From: Macrotrachela quadricornifera
Taxonomy: Eukaryota; Rotifera; Eurotatoria; Philodinida; Philodinidae
Direction of reading: 5' to 3'
Assembly: GCA_022393335.1 (NCBI GenBank)
Contig: JAJEKB010021317.1
Span: 62,001-126,000 of the forward strand
DNA length: 64,000 nucleotides
Positions 12,025 through 22,870 of the stretch are shown here, piece after piece; the first letter of the stretch is position 1, and the number at the start of each line of letters is the position of its first letter. Both the position numbers and the translations under genes were made by a program. Under the pieces are notes generated by a model that saw nothing but the letters and a program-made list of their open reading frames with translations, was not told where the DNA came from and ran no database searches.

Positions 12025-12428
12025 ATCAGTCTTGACTCGGAAAGGAATAACATATTTGAAATCAGCATGAAAAACTGAGTCGGTTTCAGTGTATTCCATA
12101 TAGTTTCACTGACTTTTTTTTCTTCCAAAAGTTCGCCTGGAGTCTCCCTTAGGGATAAGCGAAAAAATGAGTCTCATTGAAACACCGTTATTAACATTTA
12201 GTTGTATGTCATTTGGGATTCTAGTAATATTTCGCACACTGTGAAACTGTTTTCTAGTGTTTAAATAGCTATTTCAGTGAAACTCACTTTTCCCTTATCC
12301 CTGGGAGGGACTCCAGGCGAACTTTTAGAAGAAAAAAAAGTTAGTGAAACTATATGGAATACACTGAAACCGACTCAGTTTTTCATGCTGATTTCAAATA
12401 TGTTATTCCTTTCCGAGTCAAGACTGAT
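12025..12428. repeat. Fold-back repeat next to a truncated gene
   Basis: Arms 12025-12182 and 12274-12428 are inverted copies. Both contain the complement pair of TGAAACTATATGGAATACAC and TCCGAGTCAAGACTGAT. The outward part of the left arm (ATTTGATGTCATTTCAAAGATGTAT) reappears at about 12535 (ATTTAATGTCATTTCCAAGATGTAT), so the right arm is interrupted by about 100 bp. Confidence 0.75.
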
Positions 12429-12540
12429 AAATTCCATTGAAATCCTATCAAAACTACTCAAAAACATAAGAAATAGGGTCTAAATAATAGTGTGGTCCGA
12501 CACATTTCAAGTGGCCAGCCTGGGAAGCTATATTATTTAA

Positions 12541-13331
12541 TGTCATTTCCAAGATGTATAACTCAAGACCGTTTTCATCATGCTCTAATGAACTTTGGTA
12601 AAATTGAAAATCATTTTGATAGAAATCTCATAGATTATGACGAAGCTCAAGAGCGTTATAGTAAAGCGATTCAATCACTTGACGAATTTCATAAGAATCA
12701 GAAAGAACCTTCTACAGCGGTTTCGAAAGAGAAAGCTCAGGAACTTTCGCAACACTACAAGGATGCAATAAATTCTGCTGAAAAGGATTTGAAAAACGCT
12801 CAAATATCTCTTGATCACTGTGACAATGAAGACATGTCTATTGCAACATCTCTGAAGTACTACGCAAACGAGTTACAGGACAGTAAACAGCACTATAAAA
12901 GTGCTATGGAATCTTTTCGTCACATGGATATATCATCCCCTGAAATAGATTATGCCGAAGCGCTACTGAAGAAAGAACAAGAGAAACACTCTTCGAAAAA
13001 GTCACGGGAATTTGTATGTGAGAATAATCCAGGTGATTTAGATATTGTTCGTCGTATCATCGCTCAACAAACATTTGATGGACTCTGGGATGTAGATATG
13101 AAGTTTATAGAACAACTAACGGGCAAGTCATTGACAGATTTTCAACAGTTAACAAATAGTGAAGTGCTCATTTCTATGATTATTGTTATTGTGCTAGAGA
13201 CCCGTTTTGCCTCACTGTGTTCAATGTGGTATGGAGTAGTGCAAAAAGCACGTAAACGTCTCCTTGATATACTCGACAAAGATAACAATAAACTCAGTAC
13301 TTTACTCGAAGACATTCGAAAACAATTGTAA
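12541..13331 (+). CDS. Truncated gene: coiled-coil plus VWA5A/PARP4-like C-terminal domain
   Basis: One exon, open from about 12492 with the first plausible Met near 12541, ends TAA at 13329-13331. The first 150 residues are charged and heptad-like (DYDEAQERYSKAIQSLDEF, KEKAQELSQHYKDAINSAEK), predicting a long coiled coil. The last 95 residues (IIAQQTFDGLWDVD ... KSLTDFQQL ... ETRFASLCSMWYGVVQKARK) resemble the C-terminal helical domain of VWA5A and vault PARP proteins (Q..DGSW, then a helix that ends in a W). The VIT and VWA domains that normally precede it are absent. The upstream sequence is the fold-back repeat, whose end even supplies the first codons (YLMSFPRCI). This is probably a 5'-truncated copy; whether it is expressed is unknown. 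Confidence 0.5.
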
Positions 13332-14468
13332 AAGTCAACATCTACTGGATAAATACTTGAAACTGTTATAAAAATAAAGCTCGAATAAATAATCATGATA
13401 ATTTCAAAAAAAGATATAGGATATCAGTTATTGATTTCATAAAACAAGAGGCAACCTAAAACTTTGAATGGATAAAAGTCAGAAATAGTTCTTAAGAAAG
13501 AAACCATGACCAAATCATCTTAAGTCATTGGAAAGTTTTTTTTCATTGAACTATCTCAATCGAAAAGCTTAGGCAAATCATAATCAATTCCAAAATATTG
13601 GATCATTTCATTTTGCCTGTAATAAATACAAGCTGTAACATGTTTAAAGGATCTATTTGGACTCCTAAAAACGTTATCTTGAAGCTATATTCAGTATTTT
13701 GATAACATCACACGACGTACTTAGCTATTTGAACTCTGAAACATATCATTTAGTGGAGAATCCTATATAGTGTGTTACCTAGGTTTCATTTCTCTGATGG
13801 GCAGCTGATGTTTTAGGGTAGACAACTAGAATTTTCGGAAGAACTGCTAACTAAAAATTTATTGACATATAGTGAGGACACTCACAGACTATATTTTCAT
13901 CCTTTTTCAAAACACAATTAGACTTTTCGTCTATCAGTGATAAAATATGAAAAAGCTTCGAAATAAAACAAAACTCTAGTAGAAGAAAATAATGAATCTA
14001 AATCTGAAATTTGTTGTGATGTTTCATTATTCTGATAATCAATAATTAGATCCTTTAGATGGTTATATAAATTATATAATCCTCTTTTTTATATTGTGGT
14101 GTAATATCGAAGTCTTCAAAGAAGAAACTCTTGAAAAGATGATTACAAAAAATGAAATTTCGAACAAATAGGATTATATGGTTAGTAAAGAATCTCTATA
14201 GACACATACGACGATACTTGCACATAGTTAATCTAAGCTTGTCAGATACAAGTATAGATGTGATCCAGAGTGAGGATTAAATGTAGTGGTAAATTTGAAA
14301 CCGTCTGTTGTCTTTCTCAACCCTCATCTATCGTTCTGCTTGCAAACTTCTTCGTATGTATCTCTCATATATCTAACTAATAATATATGGTATGGTTAAA
14401 ATGATAATAAAGGATGCAAATGCAGTTTAGACCTTATTTAATAAATTTATGAGGATATAGCAATGAAG
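13332..14468. other. Gene-free stretch
   Basis: This is the 3' flank of the truncated gene. I see no other gene or clear repeat. Confidence 0.5.
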
Positions 14469-14763
14469 CAGAGATGTCTATCGTGGCGCTGCCGCTGCCG
14501 CGATGGCGGTGGCGGCAGCATTTTTATGAAAGAAATTTCAAAAATTCAGGAAATTACACAGAATCTCGATATTGATGTATGCTGCACGATAAGGCTTGGT
14601 GAATCTGATCGATTGGCAGGAGCACTTGTAGTTTAAACTAATCACAGCATTGAAAATCCAAAAGTTTTTAAAAGTACCATCGCGACAGCGGTGCGGTAGC
14701 GGTGAACTTTTTTAACTCCGCGCCGCGGCAGCGGCAGATTCTCAGTCGCGATGGACATCTCTG
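14469..14763. mobile_element. hAT-type MITE with 8-bp target duplication
   Basis: The ends are CAGAGATGTCTATCGTGGCG and (complement) CAGAGATGTCCATCGCGACT. The flanks CAATGAAG (14461-14468) and TAATGAAG (14764-14771) form an 8-bp target duplication with one change. The CAGAG ends and 8-bp duplication are hAT features. The 295-bp element has GC-rich inverted arms (GCTGCCGCTGCCGCG and partners) that stand out in this AT-rich window. Confidence 0.85.
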
Positions 14764-16140
14764 TAATGAAGTGAAAATATCATGCAAAGAACACCAAGAA
14801 AATATCATTTTTTGAGAATTTTCGGTTCGATTAAGTTATTTCTATATTTTATACTCGGAAATTTTATCTTTTCGTGATTGGATTTTTCGAAAGCTTTTGT
14901 TTTTTTGTTCGAAATTTTCCATTTTAAGATTTCGATAATAACTCGATATTCTCATTAATTCTTCTAAATGTTCTATCGTTAAACGATTTTGTGTATCATT
15001 TAATATTTTATTCATTCTATTAAAAACTTATTTATAAATGAAAGTATAGTGAATCAGACAATGATTAGTCTAACTACTTTCGACTAAGCGTAGCAAGAAA
15101 CTTCTTATGTAAGAAATATAGTAACGTTAGTTTAAGACAAAGACAAATCAAGAAATAAATAAAATTAGTGGTGTTGTATGAAAAACTCAAATATCCACCG
15201 AAAAGGATATTGAAAAACAGTGAAGAAAACTAACATGACCAATGCGCTAAGAATTCAAATATTATCAAATCATACACTCTTTCCTACTACTTGAAAAAGA
15301 TAAAATGAATGATATCGATAATAAGAGTGAAAGTAGAAGAAAATATCTACTTTTATCAACTCAATTTTTTTATATTTTCGAGTGGGCGACACTCACCCAG
15401 CCCACACACTATATAAAACGCCGAAGATTTAGGTTAGTGTTTTTTTTTTGAATTGTCATATTGATAAAAACAAATTAAATGAAAACAACAAACTGAGGAC
15501 AGGTATAAGCATAAACTTTTTCTAAAAGAAAAAAGAAAAACTAGTAAATAAATGTAATAGGTTTGACAGAGTTGATTATACTGAAATAAATTTGTTTTTT
15601 ACTGGGTGCTTGTGTTTTTTTTTGTACGTTAAACTCAAGGAAACAACAGTTTATTTTTATTGTATCTTGACTGCATATTTTTATCTCAAAAACGGGTTAA
15701 CAACGATGTTGTAACTTTAGTCAAGTAAAAATATGCTCACAAATAGAAGCAAAAGGAAAGATTCGATTGTAAACGATTGTTAAAAAAACTTGTGAACAAT
15801 ACATATAAAATTTTATTTGACCTGTTATATATTCTTTGTAATATATTGATTTTATCAAGTGATAGATTTAAATTCTTATTCGATAGATTAATATCATCAT
15901 GGTTTTTCGTTGAAGATATATAGAATTATTTGTATAAAAGAAAAAGATTAATAAAACGGTGATTTTGATTTAATTTGTTATCAAATGATAAACTGCCCAG
16001 GTCGTTCATTCGAGCCATCTAAAATGACGCCGTTTCCGGTGAACAACGGCCAGCTATAAATAACTGTAATATTTTGAAATACACATAATACTCTCAATTC
16101 TGATCCGCAATACGATTGAACTAAATAAATCAGATACTTC
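14764..16140. other. Gene-free stretch
   Basis: No supported gene was seen. A TATATAAA at about 15410 could be a TATA box, but no gene follows it convincingly. Confidence 0.45.
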
Positions 16141-16345
16141 CTATTCAATTTGCTAACACTATTTCATCTAAAATAAAAATAAAATATTTTGTTCTAAATA
16201 AATTAAAAAAAACTTACTGTTCAATTTAATAATAAGATTTGATCTAAAATTAAAAAAAAGTATTTTATTCTTAATAAATAATAAAAAATACTTCTAACAC
16301 AATTTGATAATACCATTGGATCTAAAACAAAAATAAAATATTTTA
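16141..16345. repeat. AT-rich minisatellite interrupted by a Helitron-like end
   Basis: Three or more degenerate units of about 60 bp carry gATCTAAAAyAAAAATAAAATATTTT and AATTTgrTAAtA. The array stops where TCTATATATATAAAG begins. Related arrays lie at 31855-31982 and 33325-33480. Confidence 0.55.
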
Positions 16346-17237
16346 TCTATATATATAAAGAAGAAAGTTTATCTGTTTGTCTGTTCGCTTATAACTCAGT
16401 CCCGGTAAAAGTTTGCGTCACCAAATTTTCCACAATACTTCCCTAGGTCCAGAGGAAGGTTTTAGGATGACTTTTCACTTAAAAATTTCACCTAAACAGA
16501 GTATTTTGCCCCTCCTTTTGTTGAATTACTATGGTAAGTACCTTTTCTAAAGAGTCTGTGCGTGTAATTGTTTTCAGATCGTTCATAAACCACTTAATCT
16601 AACGGGACGAGGGGGATGCAAGGACGGACTGCACTGTATCACGTGATCACCAGTAAAATTTTCTGCTTAATTTACTGGATTTTTATCCATTTGAGTAAAC
16701 ATGAGCGGGAGGTAAACTTAATGATCACATGTTGGTCACGTGACTAATCACGTGTTGTTCATGTGACTATTCACATGGTCACAATTTGAGATTTTACGAT
16801 TCATTTTCTGTGCTTTGATCTATATCAGTAAAGATCAGGGCGAGCAAGGTGTATTGGATGATCAGGCATCGGACACGTGACTGATGATATATTATAAAGT
16901 TCGAATTTTACGAGGCATTTTTTGAGTTTTTACGTGGAAATAAGTTACTTTGCAGAAAGAAAGGACGGTAGAGCCCGCTAGAAATCGCAGTAGATCACTG
17001 AAAGAAGGCCAGAATAATGAAAAAGTTATTATATGGTTATTGAATACCATGCTTATCAGTAACTTGAGAACAAAAGGACATAATAATCTGTTTTTTTTGC
17101 CATTGAAAGTAAGATGTTCAAGGATGCTCGAAAAAAGCAAATAGAATTTATAAGATAAAGGGTGCCCGTATAAGTGGAAATACCCATCGAATGTAGAAAG
17201 CAACAGGTGGGATAAAAATTCCATTACTCATAGCTCA
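16346..17237 (+). mobile_element. Helitron-like element, 5' end
   Basis: It starts TCTATATATATAAAGAAGAA directly after an A, then continues GTTTATCTGTTTGTCTGTTCGC. It matches the starts at 30653 and 33324 (other strand) and 17238. A TC start inserted between A and T fits Helitrons. No Rep/helicase gene is present. The interior has four CACGTG palindromes between 16640 and 16879. The 3' end was not found; a second 5' end begins at 17238. Confidence 0.55.
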
Positions 17238-17590
17238 TCTGTATATATAAAGAAGAAGGTTGCCTCTGTCTGCCAGTATTTTTCGCATTTGGACGCCGTA
17301 CGAGTCAGCGACGCCTAGCATTTCATGAAATACCTTGAGCCTGGACGAAGGTTGAAAGAGAGTCAGGGTAGTCAGGGGGAGAGATGGAATGAAATTTCAT
17401 ACAGGCTATAACATATTGCAATTTTCACCAATCTTTCAAATACTTTAGAGTATGTGCTACTATTAATAGACTATCCATTTCTTAGTGTCACCTTTTTCCA
17501 GCGAGTATTCGTATAGTATGACAGTTGACATGAGTAAAAAAAGACACTTACATTCACACACTATTTGCTGAATTGTCCGATTTACGCATG
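17238..17590 (+). mobile_element. Second Helitron-like 5' end (fragment)
   Basis: TCTGTATATATAAAGAAGAA followed by GGTTGCCTCTGTCTGCC repeats the 16346 start in the same direction. It runs towards an assembly gap, and no 3' end was seen. Confidence 0.5.
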
Positions 17591-17600
17591 NNNNNNNNNN
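17591..17600. other. Assembly gap (10 N)
   Basis: Ten N bases; the true size is unknown. Confidence 0.99.
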
Positions 17601-17820
17601 AAAACAACAAAATAAATCAATAAAAGGTAAATTGCTATTTTTAATATTGTAAATACGCATTTTTAAAGTTTTTTTCTTCAAATAAGTAATTGCACAACCA
17701 TAAGAAATGTAATACCTCACAGAACAAAGAAAGAATCCTTTTAACGAAAAACTTCCAACTATATGAAATATAGAGAGAACACATATTTTAATACAACACA
17801 CATTTTAATAATTTTCCTCA

Positions 17821-17973
17821 ATGCCAAATAAAATTATTCTATCTTTTCTTACATTACCGGTAGAACTTGTCTACCGAATTCTTGATGAACTTCACGATTT
17901 CAACATTTTATATTCAATGAGAAATGTTTGCACACGTATCAACAATATCGTTGATTCCTACCAACGATATCAG
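17821..17973 (+). CDS. F-box first exon (gene otherwise not found)
   Basis: ATG at 17821 opens a 51-codon exon with a typical F-box: LTLPVELVYRILDELHDF, then RNVCTRINNIVDSYQRYQ. It ends at CAG|GTAAAT in phase 0. F-box domains bind Skp1 in SCF ubiquitin ligases and bring the substrate through a C-terminal domain. That domain is missing: the next 680 bp up to the 3' end of the arylsulfatase gene show no convincing exon. The exon at 59773-59946 on the minus strand ends at the same place (RYQ|GT, phase 0), so the two are relatives. It may be a first exon of a gene broken by rearrangement or by the nearby gap. Confidence 0.6.
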
Positions 17974-18655
17974 GTAAATCTCTGCTTTATATCAATATTT
18001 GCTTTTCATCATCTTCAAAATATTATTTATTTCCACAATATATAATATTTTATATGCGTAATATTTTGCATTGGTCAAGTCAAAGTGTTAGATCATTCAC
18101 CTTTTGACTGCGGGGTTTTTTTAGAAACTAAAAGTTTCTTTTTTTTATATATTTGAGGGCAAATAAATCTGTAGGTTTAGTTTATTAAAAGTTTTTATAA
18201 ATACACATATTTAGAAGTTTAATACGTCATGTTGAGAAGTATTCAGCGTGTGACACATGGATATTTCCAATACTTGCAAATATCCTAGAACTTTCTACCC
18301 GAACATACATCAAATCCTCTTATATCTTACTCTAAACGTCTTATTAATCAAATTACTTGAACTAATACTCTTCATGCTTACCTTCAAGCTATTTAAACTC
18401 TTTTTTTCTATAAATTTTCATTTCTTGATCGCAAATTTCAGACGGTATTTACAAAATGTAGAAATTCCAACGAGACAGGTCTTAAAAATCAGATCATCTT
18501 TCGTGATCTATGAAATTTTCATTCCATCATCAATATTCTTGTTTTAATCAATTACAGAAGGTTAAAAATACGATTGTTTTTTTCTGGCAATTTATTTCTT
18601 TATATTATGTTTTTGTAAATCACACAAATTATTTCTTTCTTTTTATTCTATACTT

Positions 18656-20516
18656 TTAAATTTCATCATGAGGAACCAACCAATATCGCATACGAGCAAC
18701 AACATCTTGTATACGCTTAGATGTGAGGAGATCAGCAGACATTCTAACCGCCCAGCCATCTTCAGCAAGGATGACACCTGTCTCAGTTTCATATATGAAC
18801 CATGCTTCTACAAGTTCCTTCAATAAATCTTCTCGTTCATGGGCTATATTGATTAATTCACCTTTGTCTCGAGATAAATCATACAATTCCCATTTTGCCG
18901 TATTTGATTCGTTTGGTACTAAGATAGCTTTGTAATTTCCACGACGAATAGCACGTTCACCAAACAATTCCCATCCTGTAAAATCGTACTCATTGTGAAT
19001 GTGTTTGTGTTCATCAGGATTAAGTAGATATGAAGCCCATGATTTTCCTCGTGGTGTAACGACGGTACGTTTGCGAAATGTTGTACCTGGATGTGGAATA
19101 TTTGCGAGTTCGAGAACAGTAGGTAGAATATCCATAACAGTCACAAATTCATTACTGACCGTTAAAGATGTATGTAATTTGGGATAATGTACGATTGCCG
19201 GACATCGAATACCACCTTCAGTAATATGACCTTTGACCATTCTACTAGGAGCAGTCGCTGCTTCAGCCCATCGTAATCCATATGTAATAAATGAATCTTT
19301 ATTACCAATATTTTCATAGCTGTTATTGAAGAATTTATCTGGATTCCAGGTGGGTGAAATCGGAATACTATCTATACTGGCACCTTCTGCTCCATTATCT
19401 GACATGAATAAAATGAATGTATTTTCAAATTGTCCACTTTCTTTCAGATAATCTATAACACGTCCAATAGCAAAATCCATACGTTCAACCATAGCTGCGT
19501 AGATTTCCATTGCTTTAGCACTATAAGCTTTTTCAGCGGGTGTAAATTTTTCCCATTCTTCTTTAGCTATATTATCAGCCGGTGAATTAATATCAGAGGG
19601 TAGAAGACCTAGTTTACGTTGAGTTTCGAGTCGATTTTTACGTAGAACAGATGGACCATCATCGTATATTCCTTTGTATTTGGCGATGATTTCGGCAGGT
19701 GCTTGAAGAGGCCAATGAGGAGCGGTAAAAGGAAGATAAGCAAAAAATGGTTTCTTGTTTGTTGCAGTATTTGATTGTAAACTTTTAATAAGTTCAGTAG
19801 CAAAATAATCAGATGAATAAAAATCTTCGAGAGTTTCATAGTCAATATATGTGGAATTACGTACATAGACTGGTGGAAGAAATGATTCAACAATTTCATA
19901 AGCATAATGATTTCCAGCTCCGGGTAATAATGAAAAACTATCATCGAAACCACGTTTAGCTGGAATTTGTTTAGGAGTTATTCCTAGATGCCATTTGCCA
20001 CTCATTGTAGTAAAATAGCCAGCATCTTGCATAATTTCGGGTAGAGCAGCAACTCGATCGTTTAAGTAACCTTCATATCCAGGTTTTCCTCGCCAAATAT
20101 CTGGATGATTTATAATTTCTTCTGCCATTTGACCAAGACCGGCAATATGATGATCTGTTCCACTTAATAACATCGATCGAGTGGGTGAACATGCCGAAGC
20201 CGTATGAAAATCAGTAAATCGAATTCCACCATCGGCCAGCATTTGAATATTTGGCGTATTGATTTCACCACCGAATGGTGACGTATCAGACCAACCAAGA
20301 TCATCAGCAACAATGATTAAGAAATTTGGTTTCTTAGTTATTTCTGATTGAGATACTTCGCCATTAGCTAGAACATATCCTAAAAAGACACAAAATGTGT
20401 AGTAAAGTTAAAGCCGCACAATGAATGTATTCATTAAACAAAAAATTTGAAAACTTACTCATATGATTAATAAAAACAAAAAGAACGAACGAAATAAGAA
20501 GCATCAACAATCGCAT
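18656..20516 (-). CDS. Secreted AtsA-like arylsulfatase (bacterial/fungal type)
   Basis: There are two exons. 20516-20459 encodes a signal peptide (MRLLMLLISFVLFVFINHM) and ends in phase 1 at GTAAGT. The 79-bp intron is followed by 20379-18656, giving about 593 residues. The sulfatase signatures are all present: metal-binding DD (about 45-46, VADDLGW), formylglycine Cys83 in CSPTR with Arg87, Lys148/His150 in GKWHLG, the His in TAPHWPL, Asp-Asn in SDNGAEG, and the Lys in SRMVKGHITEGG. The whole chain (GKPGYEGYLNDRVAALPE, FSLLPGAGNHY, ATAPSRM, TGWELFGERAIR) reads like Pseudomonas AtsA from memory. It hydrolyses sulfate esters, presumably outside the cell or in lysosome-like compartments, after Cys conversion to formylglycine. 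The long intron-poor body suggests horizontal acquisition with a host-type leader exon added. Function is likely intact. Confidence 0.9.
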
Positions 20517-21309
20517 GATAAACAATTCGTCGTTGAAAGTAAATGTTGCTGGTGTACAGAAGCAGCTTATTCAACAGATGATTAAATGGACTATTAGAAA
20601 CAAATTGTTTGTCTAAATTAGACTTAGGATAATATTTAATGATAAAAAAAACAAGAAGTTCGCGTTTGTTGAATACTGGTCATAAGTAAATAAAGTAGGT
20701 TAAAATAGAACACCTGATAACGTAATCATGTTCTTTTGATTCTTTTCTTTGGCCAAATACAATGATTTTCATATATAACCAATGAGAACGATAAAAATAT
20801 TTCATCCGACAGACAGATGTCCTCAGTAGAACGACATTTTAACATCAATTTTTTTTTACATGCAATTAATTTCTAAGACCATCGATCTCTCTGTTGCAAA
20901 TTGCAAAAATTTAAAAATATGTAAAGTGATGGTGATAGTGAGTTGAAGATTGAATGTATTATAAGACAAATTAAAGTCAAATTTTGAAAATAATTTGCTA
21001 TTGTTATTCCACTTATTCGCAAAACAGTGTTTAGATAACTGAATCGAATACTTTCACAGTCGAAATGTTTTAAATTTTATATAAAATAGTAGAAACTACA
21101 GGATAAGCTAAGTATCCATTTTCTTGGATATTTTTACATTAGAGGATACAGTTTTTCACGAACTCTTTTGATGCCATAAAACCAATGGTAACCTCCATTT
21201 TAAAGCCTAAATGATTTTCAGATCAAGCTGATACTTGGGATTTAATACTAACTCTGTATGACCTTTCACTTTAGATAATCAAATTAAAAGTTCAAAAATT
21301 TTTTCCCAG
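20517..21309. other. Upstream flank of the arylsulfatase gene, no gene seen
   Basis: AT-rich DNA with no supported coding exon. It should contain the arylsulfatase promoter (minus strand), but no convincing TATA box could be fixed. Confidence 0.45.
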
Positions 21310-21498
21310 TTACGTTACCCGGTTTTTTGATGGACTCTCTCTGAAATCGTAATCAGCCTGATGGTTAGCTATCACACCAAGATTATGATAATAATGAGCC
21401 AAATCTTTATGATCTTGAGAAAGGACAAAGCAAGTCGACGATTGAGATTGGTCACTTAACACACTAAGAGCTGCTGCTATTCGATAAATTTCTCTCAA
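21310..21498 (-). pseudogene. TPR-repeat relic
   Basis: The minus strand encodes about 60 residues containing KDLAHYYHNLGVIANHQADYD. This matches the start of a tetratricopeptide repeat of the kinesin-light-chain type (...LA..Y.NLG......DYD.A). The second half of the repeat is lost to a stop and probable frameshift (DFRESPSKNRVT). No neighbouring TPR exons were found, so it is a fragment of a scaffold-type protein gene. Confidence 0.5.
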
Positions 21499-21980
21499 AG
21501 TACACTACAGAAGTCTCAAAAATTGGTTAATATATCAGTGTTAGTGCCTTCTTTCGTGAAATTTCGACAGAAAAACAAGTATTAATTTAAACTGTTGCGT
21601 TCTTATAAAATATTTCTGATATGTTTATAAGTGTAGATCAAGCGAGCTAAATATTCTTCAAGATTGATAGTTTATAATACAGAAAAGTTGTTAAAATGTG
21701 TTATTGGTCGCATTTTTTCCACTTTTTTTTTGTATACTATAGGACATGACGAAAAAAGAAGAATTAAAGATAAGGAAAATAATAGTATGCAGCTTATCTC
21801 CACTTTTTATCACTCGAATTATTTTTTTTTTTGAGACACATTTTAGCTGAGTTCTGTTTAGCTATACGAGAAATTAAAAAGTTGATTTTCAATAAAGTTT
21901 TAGAAAATCCATCTTTCCGGATTAAATAAGGAAGAATTTGGCTTAAAGACTTTGTGAACTGACACTTTACCAGCATAACA

Positions 21981-22870
21981 ATGAAAAAGAATGAACATTA
22001 TAATCAAAATAGTGCACCACAACTTAATGTTGTACGAAAATCATTTCCATATATTCAAAGAGTCATTGCTGAAGATCGTTCATCTGTTGACGGTAACATT
22101 CCATTTACAATTGTCGATTACGATTGTTCACAAGGTGTTAATTCTACTGCTGCAATAGAAGAAATTCTCTCTAATCTCATACACATCCACATCAATCCAT
22201 TGGCTTTCAAAAATACCGTGAAATATTACAAATCAATGTTCTACTTCTGTACACGGTATTAGAGAAGAAGAACTTCAGTTATGAAAACAACAAGCATATA
22301 ATGATTATAAATTATTTCTTCAAAATCGATCAAAAGAGTTGAAGAAAGGTTGTTACATTTAACATACATACAATATAATTTATTTTTCTTTTTCGAGGTG
22401 GAATACTTCTAACCGTTGGTCCTTGTCGTCTTAGTGTACATGATACAAGTTTTCGAGTGATGTATCATAATCTTTATCAATCGGCTGTCGCTGTTCTAAC
22501 CAACGATGAAGTGTTGAACTTTAATGTTGACACGTACATGCATACAGTGGATGAATGAACAAATGAGAGTATATTGAAAGAAACACATTTTCAATTAATT
22601 GTCGCCGATAAAATCGAATTGGAGCGAACAATCTATACTAATTACAAGCAAGGCAAGATTACACTGGAGGAGTATGGAAAGAAGTTTGCTGAGTTTTTAC
22701 GTAGTTTTACAGAAGCAAGTTTGAAGAAGGGCTTAGACATCAATAGAAATGAAGAAGATCAAGCAAAACTTATCGAACAAATTTATACTGAATTTGAAAG
22801 ACGAGTAAAGCTGAATGAAAATTTGAAATTAATGGAAATTCAACACGAACATCCTTTTTTGTTATATTGA
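21981..22870 (+). pseudogene. Broken SABATH-type carboxyl methyltransferase
   Basis: The parts appear in the order of the SAM-dependent carboxyl methyltransferase family. MKKNEHYNQNSAPQ and TIVDYDCSQGVNS form the SAM-binding start; the usual DYGCSQG has Gly changed to Asp. After about 22220 a block is missing and the frame changes, then SVHGIREEEL is followed by an in-frame TGA at 22282 and QQAYNDYKLFLQNRSKELKKG. A 49-bp intron (22349-22397) leads to GILLTVGPCRL. Another in-frame TGA at 22556 precedes a still-readable C-terminus (FAEFLRSFTEASLKKG ... IEQIYTEFERRVK). Intact relatives methylate small carboxylic acids. With a deletion, a frameshift and two stops, this copy should be inactive. 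Confidence 0.8.

Noticed and set aside
12277..12483. 68-residue frame sharing its sequence with a minus-strand frame at 11937-12128
   Set aside because: Both are the two arms of one fold-back repeat, not two genes.
18999..19187. Plus-strand frames across the arylsulfatase
   Set aside because: Antisense shadows of a clear coding exon.
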